Shown: piece by piece, positions 35,036 through 47,900 of the stretch
How positions within the stretch are numbered: the first letter of the stretch is position 1
Layout: each line of letters starts with the position of its first letter
From: Bolinopsis microptera
Lineage: Eukaryota; Ctenophora; Tentaculata; Lobata; Bolinopsidae
Direction: 5' to 3'
Length of the DNA: 64,000 nucleotides
Assembly (NCBI RefSeq): GCF_026151205.1
Contig: NC_087078.1
Span: 9,254,675-9,318,674 of the forward strand
Notes under the pieces: generated by a model
Told to the model about the DNA's origin: nothing
The model's database searches: none
What the model saw: only the letters and a program-made list of their open reading frames with translations
Position numbers and translations under genes: made by a program

Positions 35036-36313
35036 TTAAGGGGGGGGGGGGGGGGGGGGGGGTTCACCCTGATTTTTTGTGAAACTTGGTTTCGGGATAG
35101 CAATTGACCAACAAACTAGGACCGGTGACCAAACTTTTGAGGGGGTCCCGGACCCCAACCGCCAAACGGTGCCTGCGGGGCAGCCACGCCCATATTTGGT
35201 CCAAATTAGGCCCAATTTAGCCAAATAGCCTGAACATGCCCAAAAACCAGATTTTAGGTGCTCTACTTGTAGCTAGTGGTCCCTTGAACTCGTATATGAA
35301 TTTTCATTAAGATTGGACAAAAAATGACCGAGTTATGAGCCAAAAACCATATGACCATATTTGGGCATACGCACCAAATTTGATCGATTTTGGCCCATAA
35401 ATTGGTCAAATATCAACATTTTTGAATGAAACCAACTTTATATGGAAGGTAAGCCTATACTACACATCCTCTATGATTATCAGCTCAGTATCTACCTAAC
35501 TGTGGATTCTGTGTTCAAATAATCGCAAAAATGAACAAAATCGTCCATATATCGCAGTTCGTGATATTTGCGAAACTGATTTCGCTCAAAACAATAAAAC
35601 TCAATAGGGTTTCAATATTTTTACATGAAATTTTCAGAATCAACGTAGAATCGCATTTTGACCTTAATATATATAATATATAAGTTTTGTATTGGAATTT
35701 TGAGTTAGGCCTTTAAAAAATTTGGCGGCCCAATTCTGAAAAATGCCAGGCAAAATCAGTTTCGCAAATATCGCGAACTGAGATATGGACGATTTTGTTC
35801 ATTTTTTGCGATTATTTGAACACAGAATCCACAGTTAGGTAGATACTGAGCTGATAATCATAGAGGATGTGTAGTATAGGCTTACCTTCCATATAAAGTT
35901 GGTTTCATTCAAAAATGTTGATATTTGACCAATTTATGGGCCAAAATCGATCAAATTTGGTGCGTATGCCCAAATATGGTCATATGGTTTTTGGCTCATA
36001 ACTCGGTCATTTTTTGTCCAATCTTAATGAAAATTCATATACGAGTTCAAGGGACCACTAGCTACAAGTAGAGCACCTAAAATCTGGTTTTTGGGCATGT
36101 TCAGGCTATTTGGCTAAATTGGGCCTAATTTGGACCAAATATGGGCGTGGCTGCCCCGCGGGCACCGTTTGGCGGTTGGGGTCCGGGACCCCCTCAAAAG
36201 TTTGGTCACCGGTCCTAGTTTGTTGGTCAATTGCTATCTCGATACCAAGTTTCACAAAAAAATCAGGGTGAACCCCCCCCCCCCCCCCCCCCCCACCCCC
36301 CCCCCCCCCTTAA
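35036..36313. mobile_element. Fold-back transposon, 1.27 kb, long inverted arms, TTAA flanks
   Basis: Arms of about 520 bp (35,063-35,582 and 35,753-36,272) are near-perfect reverse complements around a 170-bp centre. Each arm ends outward in a G or C run of 22-36 bases. The outermost bases are TTAA on both sides (35,036-35,039 and 36,310-36,313). A TTAA duplication is characteristic of piggyBac-type insertion. No protein is encoded; frames in the arms appear on both strands only because of the symmetry. It would be non-autonomous. Confidence 0.9.
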
Positions 36314-36566
36314 GCCTGAGCTGCAAAAAGTTGGTTATTATATTATAAATGATTTATATATTAACTTGTGGCTAATAAATTTCTTTAGAAAAGATCAGTC
36401 AATTGTGTTACGGTTTGTCTTTGTATTGAAGAACCTCTAGTTCACAAGAAAACCACTTTAATTTATCATTACAGCGTAATACAACTGCGAAAATTTAACT
36501 GTGTCAATACTGCAGGATTTTCCACCAGCAGCTGCAATTAGAATGACGTTATTAAAACTAATTAAA
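36314..36566. other. Spacer
   Basis: Nothing recognised in this short AT-rich stretch. Confidence 0.3.
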
Positions 36567-36657
36567 TCTAAATATACTAATTATACTAATTATACTAATT
36601 ATACTAATTATAACTAATTCTAACTAATTACAACTTATTAAAACTAATTATACTCGA
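36567..36657. repeat. (ACTAATTAT)n microsatellite
   Basis: Nine-base units of TATACTAAT and close variants repeat about nine times, decaying to the right. Confidence 0.85.
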
Positions 36658-37369
36658 CTCAAAATTATTCCACAATTAATAGAAGATTCGGCAGAAAGAG
36701 TGGAAATTGTTGACGCACAGTTTACTGTTTAGTAATGAGTAAACAAACATTTTATGTTCGATCGTGGACTGTAACTTGAAAAACCGACAGGACCGAATCT
36801 TTAGACAATGCAGCTAGCTCTTTGAATAAAAGCTTCGATGGAAATTTGATAGCTGTAAGAGTTTAAATAGAGCTTAAGTGTGAAGAATGGATAGTAAGTA
36901 TCGTCACGTTGAAGTTAAACTAAAAAAAAAAACAACTCATTTGTAAGAAATCATTTAGTTTCTGAGTACGTTGTGATTTGTTTCGAAGATTGCTACCCGT
37001 AAATCTTTATAATTTTATTTATTGATTTGGACATATTTAAATTTGTTACCAAAAATATTTCGAAATAATTGAAAGATTTTTGGTAATTTGCATCCACTTT
37101 TCTGCGTAAAAACTGACGTAGTTACATAAATAGTTCGTTTCCTCTAATTGGGAAGTACTGCAATTATAATTATATTAAACACTTTTGTGTATACGAGTAA
37201 AGTAGAATCTCACTACCGATATTGTAAATAAAAGCTGCTATAAAATGTAAAAACCAATTCATTTTCTATTGATATTGTGCGCTGTTTTTGTGGTAGGATT
37301 ATATCATTAGGATATATTCTAACAAATCCAAATATTACATATTATATAGGTATTAATGCTTTTCTACTT
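36658..37369. other. AT-rich spacer
   Basis: No gene, RNA or repeat supported. Confidence 0.35.
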
Positions 37370-37371
37370 TA

Positions 37372-38225
37372 TCGGACCTTATTTGGACGGACATTAAATG
37401 AACGGACAAAATTATGAACGGACATTAATATGAACGCTAGAAGGCATTCAGAACCATCAAAAATCCGTTGCTGTTTTTTATTTCAGCCATTTTTATACAG
37501 TAATTAGTAAGAAAAGCAGTCGTTAAGCAGTAAAAATGTTAAAATATGTGTACATCGATCAGTGTCTAATATCACATATCATCTTCATCAAATGGGTTTC
37601 CTTGCATGAAATAGTCCATGCTTAAAGCATCAGTGATTTTTAGCTTTATGGAAATTTTTTTTTATCAAACTATAACCCCGGTCCTGCATTTCAGTGTTAA
37701 CTTTCAATCCATTCGGCGTGAAGTGGTTTTATCTTAGACAACTTTAGGTTAACCTTAACATCACGTGGAGCTTTCCTGGAACTGTTCCATTACCTCCCCT
37801 CATGAGTAATATGAACTATAACAACGTCGGACAATGTCCTTGGTAACACGATTTACCGTAATATCTAGAGGCTGGAACAAGTTTGTCATGTTGGCGGGGA
37901 CTATAGCTCATGAACTATGTTGTTGAGTGCCATAATTTCGTTGAATTTTTCCGCCAAGTGACCCTTGAAAACATCATATACTAGTAAAGTTTTCTGTGCC
38001 TCCGGCAGACCAAGGAGAACCTTTCCGTCGTGAACTTACGGCACAATAAAGTTCTCATAGTTGTCATATTTTGGACAAAAAGTTCGAAGTGGAAAAAGTT
38101 TCGAAAAAAATTCAATGGACTTTAACTTGGACGGAACTTAAATGAACGGACTTTATTTGAACGGACATTAAGATGAACGTTAGGGCCTCCAGCGTTCAAT
38201 TAATGTCCGTCCAAATAAGGTCCGG
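37372..38225 (-). mobile_element. Degenerate pogo/Tigger-like (Tc1-mariner superfamily) DNA transposon
   Basis: The ends are inverted repeats of about 27 bp (YCGGACCTTATTTGGACGGA), flanked by TA dinucleotides (37,370-37,371 and 38,226-38,227), the Tc1-mariner target. On the minus strand around 37,800-38,040 one can read LVYDVFKGHL and then VPANMTNLFQPLD in neighbouring frames. This matches the DDE-domain segment of pogo/Tigger transposases (a Pro/Thr stretch followed by QPLD). Frames are broken by stops and shifts, and the N-terminal DNA-binding part is missing. The sub-terminal GAACGGACATTAA motif recurs several times inside both ends and may be a transposase-binding repeat. Confidence 0.75.
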
Positions 38226-38580
38226 TAATGTAATCATTCTAAGTATTGTTTGAATGTTTGGCTAGCAAAAGTAGACGGACAAATCAGAAAGCAGGGTTTC
38301 GGAGGGGAACTATACCCCAGTTTTAATTATAGTTTGAGTTATGACACGGGGAACCCGACGGGTGACGTCTAACAAGTTATGACAGAGTCCACTTAAAATG
38401 TTTGCATGTATTATATCTTTGAAAAAAATCGATTTGTACTTGAGTTTTTATATTGCAGCAGCTAATTATACAATTCAACATTGGACATTTCATCTTGTAC
38501 AACATTTTAACCTGGCCTCAGATTATGATTTCAGTCTGGAACATACGCATATACCCAGCACTAACCGGTAACCGCAACAC
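38226..38580. other. Spacer before the satellite
   Basis: No feature recognised. Confidence 0.3.
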
Positions 38581-40930
38581 TAGTTGTGGACACAACAAGA
38601 AAATTGAGAATAATCTTGTGCGAGGGTAGGGACCCAGATGTCGTTTCTAACCCAAATAAACTTTAAGGAGGCTTCTCATCAGTAGCCGCACCTCCTTACT
38701 CGGTTTCTGAACTGGAATTCTATGGGCTTCCAGACGGCCAGACCGAGTATTACCATCCCATCCTTCTAGAGTTCATCACAAGTAGCACCCACCTTGAAGA
38801 TCTTTGACACCCAGACACACCCCATTGGCGAACAAACTTTGGATATAATCTTACATGCTCCCGAAGGAATCCCTGGTTTATGGTCTTTCTCATCGTCACC
38901 AGCACTTTCACTAGGTCACCAGCTCTTTCACTGAAGTCATCAGCCCTTTCACTGAAGTCATCAGATGTGACTCTGATCAACGGTATAGTTGTGGACACAA
39001 CAAGAAAATTGAGAATAATCTTGTGCGAGGGTAGGGACCCAGATGTCGTTTCTAACCCAAATAAACTTTAAGGAGGCTTCTCATCAGTAGCCGCACCTTC
39101 TTACTCGGTTTCTGAACTGGAATTCTATGGGCTTCCAGACGGCCAGACCGAGTATTACCATCCCATCCTTCTAGAGTTCATCACAAGTAGCACCCACCTT
39201 GAAGATCTTTGACACCCAGACACACCCCATTGGCGAACAAACTTTGGATATAATCTTACATGCTCCCGAAGGAATCCCTGGTTTATGGTCTTTCTCATCG
39301 TCACCAGCACTTTCACTAGGTCACCAGCTCTTTCACTGAAGTCATCAGCCCTTTCACTGAAGTCATCAGATGTGACTCTGATCAACGGTATAGTTGTGGA
39401 CACAACAAGAAAATTGAGAATAATCTTGTGCGAGGGTAGGGACCCAGATGTCGTTTCTAACCCAAATAAACTTTAAGGAGGCTTCTCATCAGTAGCCGCA
39501 CCTCCTTACTCGGTTTCTGAACTGGAATTCTATGGGCTTCCAGACGGCCAGACCGAGTATTACCATCCCATCCTTCTAGAGTTCATCACAAGTAGCACCC
39601 ACCTTGAAGATCTTTGACACCCAGACACACCCCATTGGCGAACAAACTTTGGATATAATCTTACATGCTCCCGAAGGAATCCCTGGTTTATGGTCTTTCT
39701 CATCGTCACCAGCACTTTCACTAGGTCACCAGCTCTTTCACTGAAGTCATCAGCCCTTTCACTGAAGTCATCAGATGTGACTCTGATCAACGGTATAGTT
39801 GTGGACACAACAAGAAAATTGAGAATAATCTTGTGCGAGGGTAGGGACCCAGATGTCGTTTCTAACCCAAATAAACTTTAAGGAGGCTTCTCATCAGTAG
39901 CCGCACCTCCTTACTCGGTTTCTGAACTGGAATTCTATGGGCTTCCAGACGGCCAGACCGAGTATTACCATCCCATCCTTCTAGAGTTCATCACAAGTAG
40001 CACCCACCTTGAAGATCTTTGACACCCAGACACACCCCATTGGCGAACAAACTTTGGATATAATCTTACATGCTCCCGAAGGAATCCCTGGTTTATGGTC
40101 TTTCTCATCGTCACCAGCACTTTCACTAGGTCACCAGCTCTTTCACTGAAGTCATCAGCCCTTTCACTGAAGTCATCAGATGTGACTCTGATCAACGGTA
40201 TAGTTGTGGACACAACAAGAAAATTGAGAATAATCTTGTGCGAGGGTAGGGACCCAGATGTCGTTTCTAACCCAAATAAACTTTAAGGAGGCTTCTCATC
40301 AGTAGCCGCACCTCCTTACTCGGTTTCTGAACTGGAATTCTATGGGCTTCCAGACGGCCAGACCGAGTATTACCATCCCATCCTTCTAGAGTTCATCACA
40401 AGTAGCACCCACCTTGAAGATCTTTGACACCCAGACACACCCCATTGGCGAACAAACTTTGGATATAATCTTACATGCTCCCGAAGGAATCCCTGGTTTA
40501 TGGTCTTTCTCATCGTCACCAGCACTTTCACTAGGTCACCAGCTCTTTCACTGAAGTCATCAGCCCTTTCACTGAAGTCATCAGATGTGACTCTGATCAA
40601 CGGTATAGTTGTGGACACAACAAGAAAATTGAGAATAATCTTGTGCGAGGGTAGGGACCCAGATGTCGTTTCTAACCCAAATAAACTTTAAGGAGGCTTC
40701 TCATCAGTAGCCGCACCTCCTTACTCGGTTTCTGAACTGGAATTCTATGGGCTTCCAGACGGCCAGACCGAGTATTACCATCCCATCCTTCTAGAGTTCA
40801 TCACAAGTAGCACCCACCTTGAAGATCTTTGACACCCAGACACACCCCATTGGCGAACAAACTTTGGATATAATCTTACATGCTCCCGAAGGAATCCCTG
40901 GTTTATGGTCTTTCTCATCGTCACCAGCAC
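38581..40930. repeat. 405-bp tandem satellite, 5.8 copies
   Basis: Units begin at 38,581, 38,986, 39,391, 39,796, 40,201 and 40,606; the last is cut after 325 bp. Copies are almost identical (one visible change near 39,098). Inside each unit CTTTCACTGAAGTCATCAG is itself repeated. Each unit holds an 82-codon frame on the minus strand and a 63-codon frame on the plus strand. These repeat with the unit and show no known motif, so I do not call them genes. The array ends about 300 bp before the start codon of the Ig gene. Confidence 0.95.
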
Positions 40931-41227
40931 CACACTAGTCACTAATAAACCCTAGTCACCTTAAAGTTAAAGTTAAGTTTTGCCTACATTCCTAACTTCC
41001 TGTTTCATTTGTCCTTGTCTCTTCCAACCGGATATTATCCAACTATCAGTATTTCAATCATGAGACTAAGAAACAGCGAACTACTCCATCATTTGATATT
41101 CCTTATAGTTAAGAAGTTAAGACTTTGACTAAAACTGCAAAAGGTGAGATATGGAGGTATAAAATTCCGTTCCTAAATTATTTCTTCAGCTATAGGAATT
41201 ATTGGAATGTGACATCAAGGTAGCCAA

Positions 41228-41933
41228 ATGGTTGTGCAGCAATTACTGATTAAAGTTCTGCTACTTCATTTCATTAGTGGGGAGTTGGCTGCTGCAGATG
41301 AAGCACGTCGTTACAACGTATTGAAATTCGGAACTTCGGATAATGATTACATAATATACAAACCTGACATGCGGCCCTTTGAGAATGCGTTCACTGTGTG
41401 TGCTTGGATAAGGAAGTTGAGGAATGATGGTGTTCCAACATGGTTCTCATACGCAGTGACGTATGAAGAAGATGAAATCCAGATAACGGATATTGGTTAT
41501 CGCTCCCGTATATTCGGTTACGATCGCTCCTTGAGCCAGTACTACACCGTGCAAAGTGGTACCTGGTTTCATAACTGTGTAAGCTGGAGCCTAGCAGAAC
41601 GTATGAGGGATCTCTACATCAATGGAAATTTGGTAAACAGACAGGAAACACCAGCTGGGAGGACACTAGGATTAGACGGATATCTGGTTATTGGCAACGA
41701 ACAGGAAAGGTACGGTACAGGAATGGACTCATATAACACTTTAGCGGGCGAATTGTTTAAGTTGAATATGTTCAGCAACAAGCTGACAGACGCTGAGATC
41801 CAGGAAATGTCTCATACCATGTGCAGTGTCATAGAGGATAAGTACGGCGAAGAAAGGAGTATCAAGTGGGAGGACGTTCTTCTGGAGACTAGACATGGGA
41901 ATGTTTGGGAGATTGCAAGCGGGTGTCCTGCTG
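41228..41933 (+). CDS. Exon 1: signal peptide and pentraxin/LamG-like domain
   Basis: After the hydrophobic leader the domain shows [35 protein letters not shown] and finally [10 protein letters not shown]. This is the strand order of pentraxin-type jelly-roll domains, with the two cysteines of the CAW and HNC motifs placed as in pentraxins. Calcium-binding acidic residues typical of pentraxins are not obvious. The exon ends in phase 1 at a GTATGC donor. Confidence 0.8.
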
Positions 41934-44900
41934 GTATGCATACTTTTTAAAGCCAAATGGTTGATATGTATATATCTATATATTATATTACATAAGTTTA
42001 TTATACAAACATATTTGTTTGACAGTGTTTTTTTTAGGTCAGACACACTTTAGGCGGGGCAAAATTTGATCGTAAATGTTAATTTATAAAATAAGTTGCC
42101 ATTAGAATTTTTCAAATCCTTGCTCACTCTTTTTCACTTTTTTAACTTTTTTAACTTGTATTTTTAATTTCATAAATTCATGCATATTCATTTCTTATTT
42201 AAAATAAGCGCGGAACAAGGGGGCCTGTCCTATCTTGTCCACAACCATTCCATTTAAAGTCAACCGTGATTGTTTGTTTTTATCAAAAATACAGTTTATT
42301 AATTCACAATCGTTTAGCTGATCCTGTTAACGGAGGTTGGAGCTTGTACTCTTCTTGGTCTTCCTGCTCAAAATCTTGCGGAACAGGAACACAGACAAAA
42401 AGCAGAACTTGTACAAACCCTTCGCCAGCTTATGGAGGAAGCAGCTGTTCTGGATCATCTTCTGAGAATCAGAACTGCAACACAAAAAATTGTCCAGGTA
42501 TGGAAGACACGAAAGCCAAATGTAACATTCAATGTTAAACCCATAGTTTAAATTAATTTCCATCTGTTGACAAACACTATGAGAGGCTATTGTTTTGTTA
42601 GCCTCAAGATTAGACTTATTCTAGATTTTTGAACATTTTATTTCTAAAACTGTTCAGTAAACGGAGAATGGAGCTCCTACTCGTCATGGAAAACCTGCTC
42701 AAAAGCTTGTGGAGGTGGAACACGAACCAGGTCGAGATCATGTTCGAATCCTGTTCCGGCTTACGGTGGAGTAAATTGTCCAGGGCCATCTACCGATACA
42801 CAGTCCTGTAACAACCATCAGTGTTTAGGTTAACCTGTGAATGAATATATAATGTAAAAACTGCATTTCAGCTGGCAAATTATGTTTAATAAGTAAAAGT
42901 AGAAAGGCTGAAAATGCATGTTTATGGTAGACATAACAAATGCATTTATTTAGGGATAACTGCAGTCAATAAAGAACAACTTGCTGGTACAAAAGCTTCA
43001 ATTTCCTGCACTGCAACCGGTTTGACAAGGAAACTTGATGATGTGAAATGGACGACCTCCAACAACTTGGCTATTGCTTCTGGTCAAGATGGCTATACCT
43101 TTGATGTCGGTGACTTTATCAGTACAGATGGTTCTCAAACTACGATACTGACTGTTGCTGGTGCTCGAAACAATCTGGATACGACCTACAATTGTCTGAT
43201 TACATCCACTGAACATAGCGATAAAGATAAAAAGACAGTTGTCATCTTGAAAACATTTAGTAATTTTCCTTCTTGATAAGTTTTTTATTGTCTAAGTGTT
43301 CTGTATAAGGATACAAAATTTTAATCGACACTGGAAAGTTGCTTCCAAATTGGTTAAAAACATAAGTTACAGTTTAAATTAAATCTTAAATAACAATACG
43401 ATATTTTCAGTGATCAGTTCAGATCCCAAGTTGGTCACTACTGCTGTTGATCAGACGTTCACCTGTACTATCAGAGAACTAGACGTAGGTGGAACCCCTG
43501 TTAATGTGCTCTGGAAGGATCCTGATAATACACCAGTTTCAGTCTCGGATACCAACAACTACGTTGTCAGCCAAGGAAAAGTTGATGGTACCGGCATTCA
43601 GTTGGCAGAACTCACCATCAAGGCTGCCAAACTGGCTGATTTTGCTGCTGAATCACCCTTCACGTACAAGTGCTCGGTAACTTCGACTCAGTACGCAGAC
43701 TCACCTGCATCTACCGACGTAAATGTTGTAGCCAAAGTCCTGAAACTAGGTAAGATCTAAAAAATATCTGCAGGACCTATACATTTTACCCAGATCAAAG
43801 GTCAAATGAAGGATATTTTTCCACAGGAACTGATAATTGAATTGCAATTTGATTAATCAAATTTAATGTATCCATAGTTTTACTATTTTTAATTCAGGGA
43901 TAACTGCAGTTAACAAAGAACAGCTCGCTGGTACAGAAGCATTCATTTCTTGCACTATCACCGGTCTGACGAAGAAACTTGATAACGTTAAATGGACAAC
44001 TTCTGACGATGCAGCTATTTCTTCTGGTCAGAGTGGATTCACCTTTGTAGATGGTGAATTTGATAACACCGCTGACGGTTCTCAAACTACGATATTGACT
44101 ATTTCTGGTGCTCAAAACAACGGTGATACGACTTACAACTGTCTGATCACATCTGCTGAACATGTTGAAACAAACAAGAAGACAGTCGTCAAGTTGAAAA
44201 CGTTCAGTAAGTTTAATATTTTCAAAGTAGACTATAGATTGTCTTATGTATTATTTAGAATCACTAAATAACCATCCTTTTTCAAAAGTTTGAAGAGATC
44301 TAATGATGAAATGTAAATAGTTTATGTAATAGTTTCTGTATCACATACTTACTATGTTATTAACATTTCAACTCTCTCAGCGGTCAGTTCGGATCCCAAG
44401 TTGGTCACTACTGCTGTTGATCAGACGTTCACCTGTACTATCGGAGAACTAGATGTAGGTGGAACCCCTGTTAATGTGGTCTGGAAGGATCCTGATGGTA
44501 CACCAGTTTCAGTCTTGGATACCACCAACTACGTTGTCAGCCAAGGAAGAGTTGATGGTACCGGCATTCAGTTGGCAGAACTCACCATCAAGGCTGCCAA
44601 ACTGGCTGATTTTGTTGCTGAATCATCCTTCACGTACAAGTGCTCGGTAACTTCGACTCAGTACACAGACTCACCTGCATCTTCTGACGTAAATGTTGAA
44701 GCCAAAGTCTTGGAACTAGGTAAGATCCAAGTAAGAAATATCTGCAGTACTTTTACATTTTGCCCAGACCAAAGATCAAATGAAGGATCTTTTTCTATTG
44801 GAACTGATAATTGATGAGCAATTTTGATTAACCAAATTTAATGTATTCATAGTTTTACTATTTTTAATTCAGGGATAACTGCAGTTAACAAAGAACAGCT

Positions 44901-47900
44901 CGCTGGTACAGAAGCATTCATTTCTTGCACTATCACCGGTCTGACGAAGAAACTTGATAACGTTAAATGGACAACTTCTGACGATGCAGCTATTTCTTCT
45001 GGTCAGAGTGGATTCACCTTTGTAGATGGTGAATTTGATAACACCGCTGACGGTTCTCAAACTACGATATTGACTATTTCTGGTGCTCAAAACAACGGTG
45101 ATACGACTTACAACTGTCTGATCACATCTGCTGAACATGTTGAAACAAACAAGAAGACAGTCGTCAAGTTGAAAACGTTCAGTAAGTTTAATATTTTCAA
45201 AGTAGACTATAGATTGTCTTATGTATTATTTAGAATCACTAAATAACCATCCTTTTTCAAAAGTTTGAAGAGATCTAATGATGAAATGTAAATAGTTTAT
45301 GTAATAGTTTCTGTATCACATACTTACTATGTTATTAACATTTCAACTCTCTCAGCGGTCAGTTCGGATCCCAAGTTGGTCACTACTGCTGTTGATCAGA
45401 CGTTCACCTGTACTATCGGAGAACTAGATGTAGGTGGAACCCCTGTTAATGTGGTCTGGAAGGATCCTGATGGTACACCAGTTTCAGTCTTGGATACCAC
45501 CAACTACGTTGTCAGCCAAGGAAGAGTTGATGGTACCGGCATTCAGTTGGCAGAACTCACCATCAAGGCTGCCAAACTGGCTGATTTTGTTGCTGAATCA
45601 TCCTTCACGTACAAGTGCTCGGTAACTTCGACTCAGTACACAGACTCACCTGCATCTTCTGACGTAAATGTTGAAGCCAAAGTCTTGGAACTAGGTAAGA
45701 TCCAAGTAAGAAATATCTGCAGTACTTTTACATTTTGCCCAGACCAAAGATCAAATGAAGGATCTTTTTCTATTGGAACTGATAATTGATGAGCAATTTT
45801 GATTAACCAAATTTAATGTATTCATAGTTTTACTATTTTTAATTCAGGGATAACTGCAGTTAACAAAGAACAGCTCGCTGGTACAGAAGCATTCATTTCT
45901 TGCACTATCACCGGTCTGACGAAGAAACTTGATAACGTTAAATGGACAACTTCTGACGATGCAGCTATTTCTTCTGGTCAGAGTGGATTCACCTTTGTAG
46001 ATGGTGAATTTGATAACACCGCTGACGGTTCTCAAACTACGATATTGACTCTTTCTGGTGCTCAAAACAACGGTGATACGACTTACAACTGTCTGATCAC
46101 ATCTGCTGAACATGTTGAAACAAACAAGAAGACAGTCGTCAAGTTGAAAACGTTCAGTAAGTTTAATATCTTAAAAGGAGACTAGGTTGTCTGTTCTATT
46201 AACTATTATTAAGAATCACTAAATAATCATCCTTTTTCAAAAGGTTGAAGGAATCTAATGCATTAGATTCCTTCAACCTTCATCATGATGAATTGTACTA
46301 ATTTCTGTATCACATACTTAGTAAGTTAGTAACATTTTTACTTTCTCAGTGGTCAGTTCAGATCCCAAGTTGGTCACTACTGCTGTTGATCAGACGTTGA
46401 CCTGTACTATCAGAGAACTAGACGTAGGTGGAACCCCTGTTAATGTGGTCTGGAAGGATCCTGATGGTACACCAGTTTCAGTCTCGGATACCACCAACTA
46501 CGTTGTCAGCCAAGGAAGAGTTGATGATACCGGTATTCAGTTGGCAGAACTCACCATCAAGGCTGCTAAACTGGCTGATTTTGCTGCTGAATCATCCTTC
46601 ACGTACAAGTGCTTGATAACATCGTCTCAGTACGCAAACTCTCCTGCATCTACCGACGTAAATGTTGTAGCCAAAGTCCTGAAACTAGGTAAGATCCAAA
46701 CAAATATCTGCAGTACCTGTACATTTTGCCCAGATCAAAGGTCAAATGCAGGATATTTTTCCACAGGAACAGATTATTGACGTTCAATTTGATTTTTTAA
46801 ATTTAATGTATTCATAGTTTTACTATTTTTAATTCAGGGATAACTGCAGTTAACAAAGAACAGCTCGCTGGTACAGAAGCATTCATTTCTTGCACTATCA
46901 CCGGTCTGACGAAGAAACTTGATAACGTTAAATGGACAACTTCTGACGATGCAGCTATTTCTTCTGGTCAGAGTGGATTCACCTTTGTAGATGGTGAATT
47001 TGATAACACCGCTGACGGTTCTCAAACTACGATATTGACTATTTCTGGTGCTCAAAACAACGGTGATACGACTTACAACTGTCTGATCACATCTGCTGAA
47101 CATGTTGAAACAAACAAGAAGACAGTCGTCAAGTTGAAAACGTTCAGTAAGTTTAATATTTTCAAAGTAGACTATAGATTGTCTTATGTATTATTTAGAA
47201 TCACTAAATAACCATCCTTTTTCAAAAGTTTGAAGAGATCTAATGATGAAATGTAAATAGTTTATGTAATAGTTTCTGTATCACATACTTACTATGTTAT
47301 TAACATTTCAACTCTCTCAGCGGTCAGTTCGGATCCCAAGTTGGTCACTACTGCTGTTGATCAGACGTTCACCTGTACTATCGGAGAACTAGATGTAGGT
47401 GGAACCCCTGTTAATGTGGTCTGGAAGGATCCTGATGGTACACCAGTTTCAGTCTTGGATACCACCAACTACGTTGTCAGCCAAGGAAGAGTTGATGGTA
47501 CCGGCATTCAGTTGGCAGAACTCACCATCAAGGCTGCCAAACTGGCTGATTTTGTTGCTGAATCATCCTTCACGTACAAGTGCTCGGTAACTTCGACTCA
47601 GTACACAGACTCACCTGCATCTTCTGACGTAAATGTTGAAGCCAAAGTCTTGGAACTAGGTAAGATCCAAGTAAGAAATATCTGCAGTACTTTTACATTT
47701 TGCCCAGACCAAAGATCAAATGAAGGATCTTTTTCTATTGGAACTGATAATTGATGAGCAATTTTGATTAACCAAATTTAATGTATTCATAGTTTTACTA
47801 TTTTTAATTCAGGGATAACTGCAGTTAACAAAGAACAGCTCGCTGGTACAGAAGCATTCATTTCTTGCACTATCACCGGTCTGACGAAGAAACTTGATAA

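Noticed and set aside
34789-36440. Proline-rich and other frames in the fold-back element
   Set aside because: The prolines come from the poly-C run, and the frames mirror each other in the two arms.
38750-40618. Repeated 82-codon minus-strand frames (and 63-codon plus frames) as a tandem gene family
   Set aside because: They recur with the 405-bp satellite unit, overlap each other on opposite strands and show no known motif or splice context.
42629-42811. 60-codon plus frame across the second TSP1 exon
   Set aside because: It is in a different frame from the TSP1 repeat, whose cysteine pattern and splice phases are clear.
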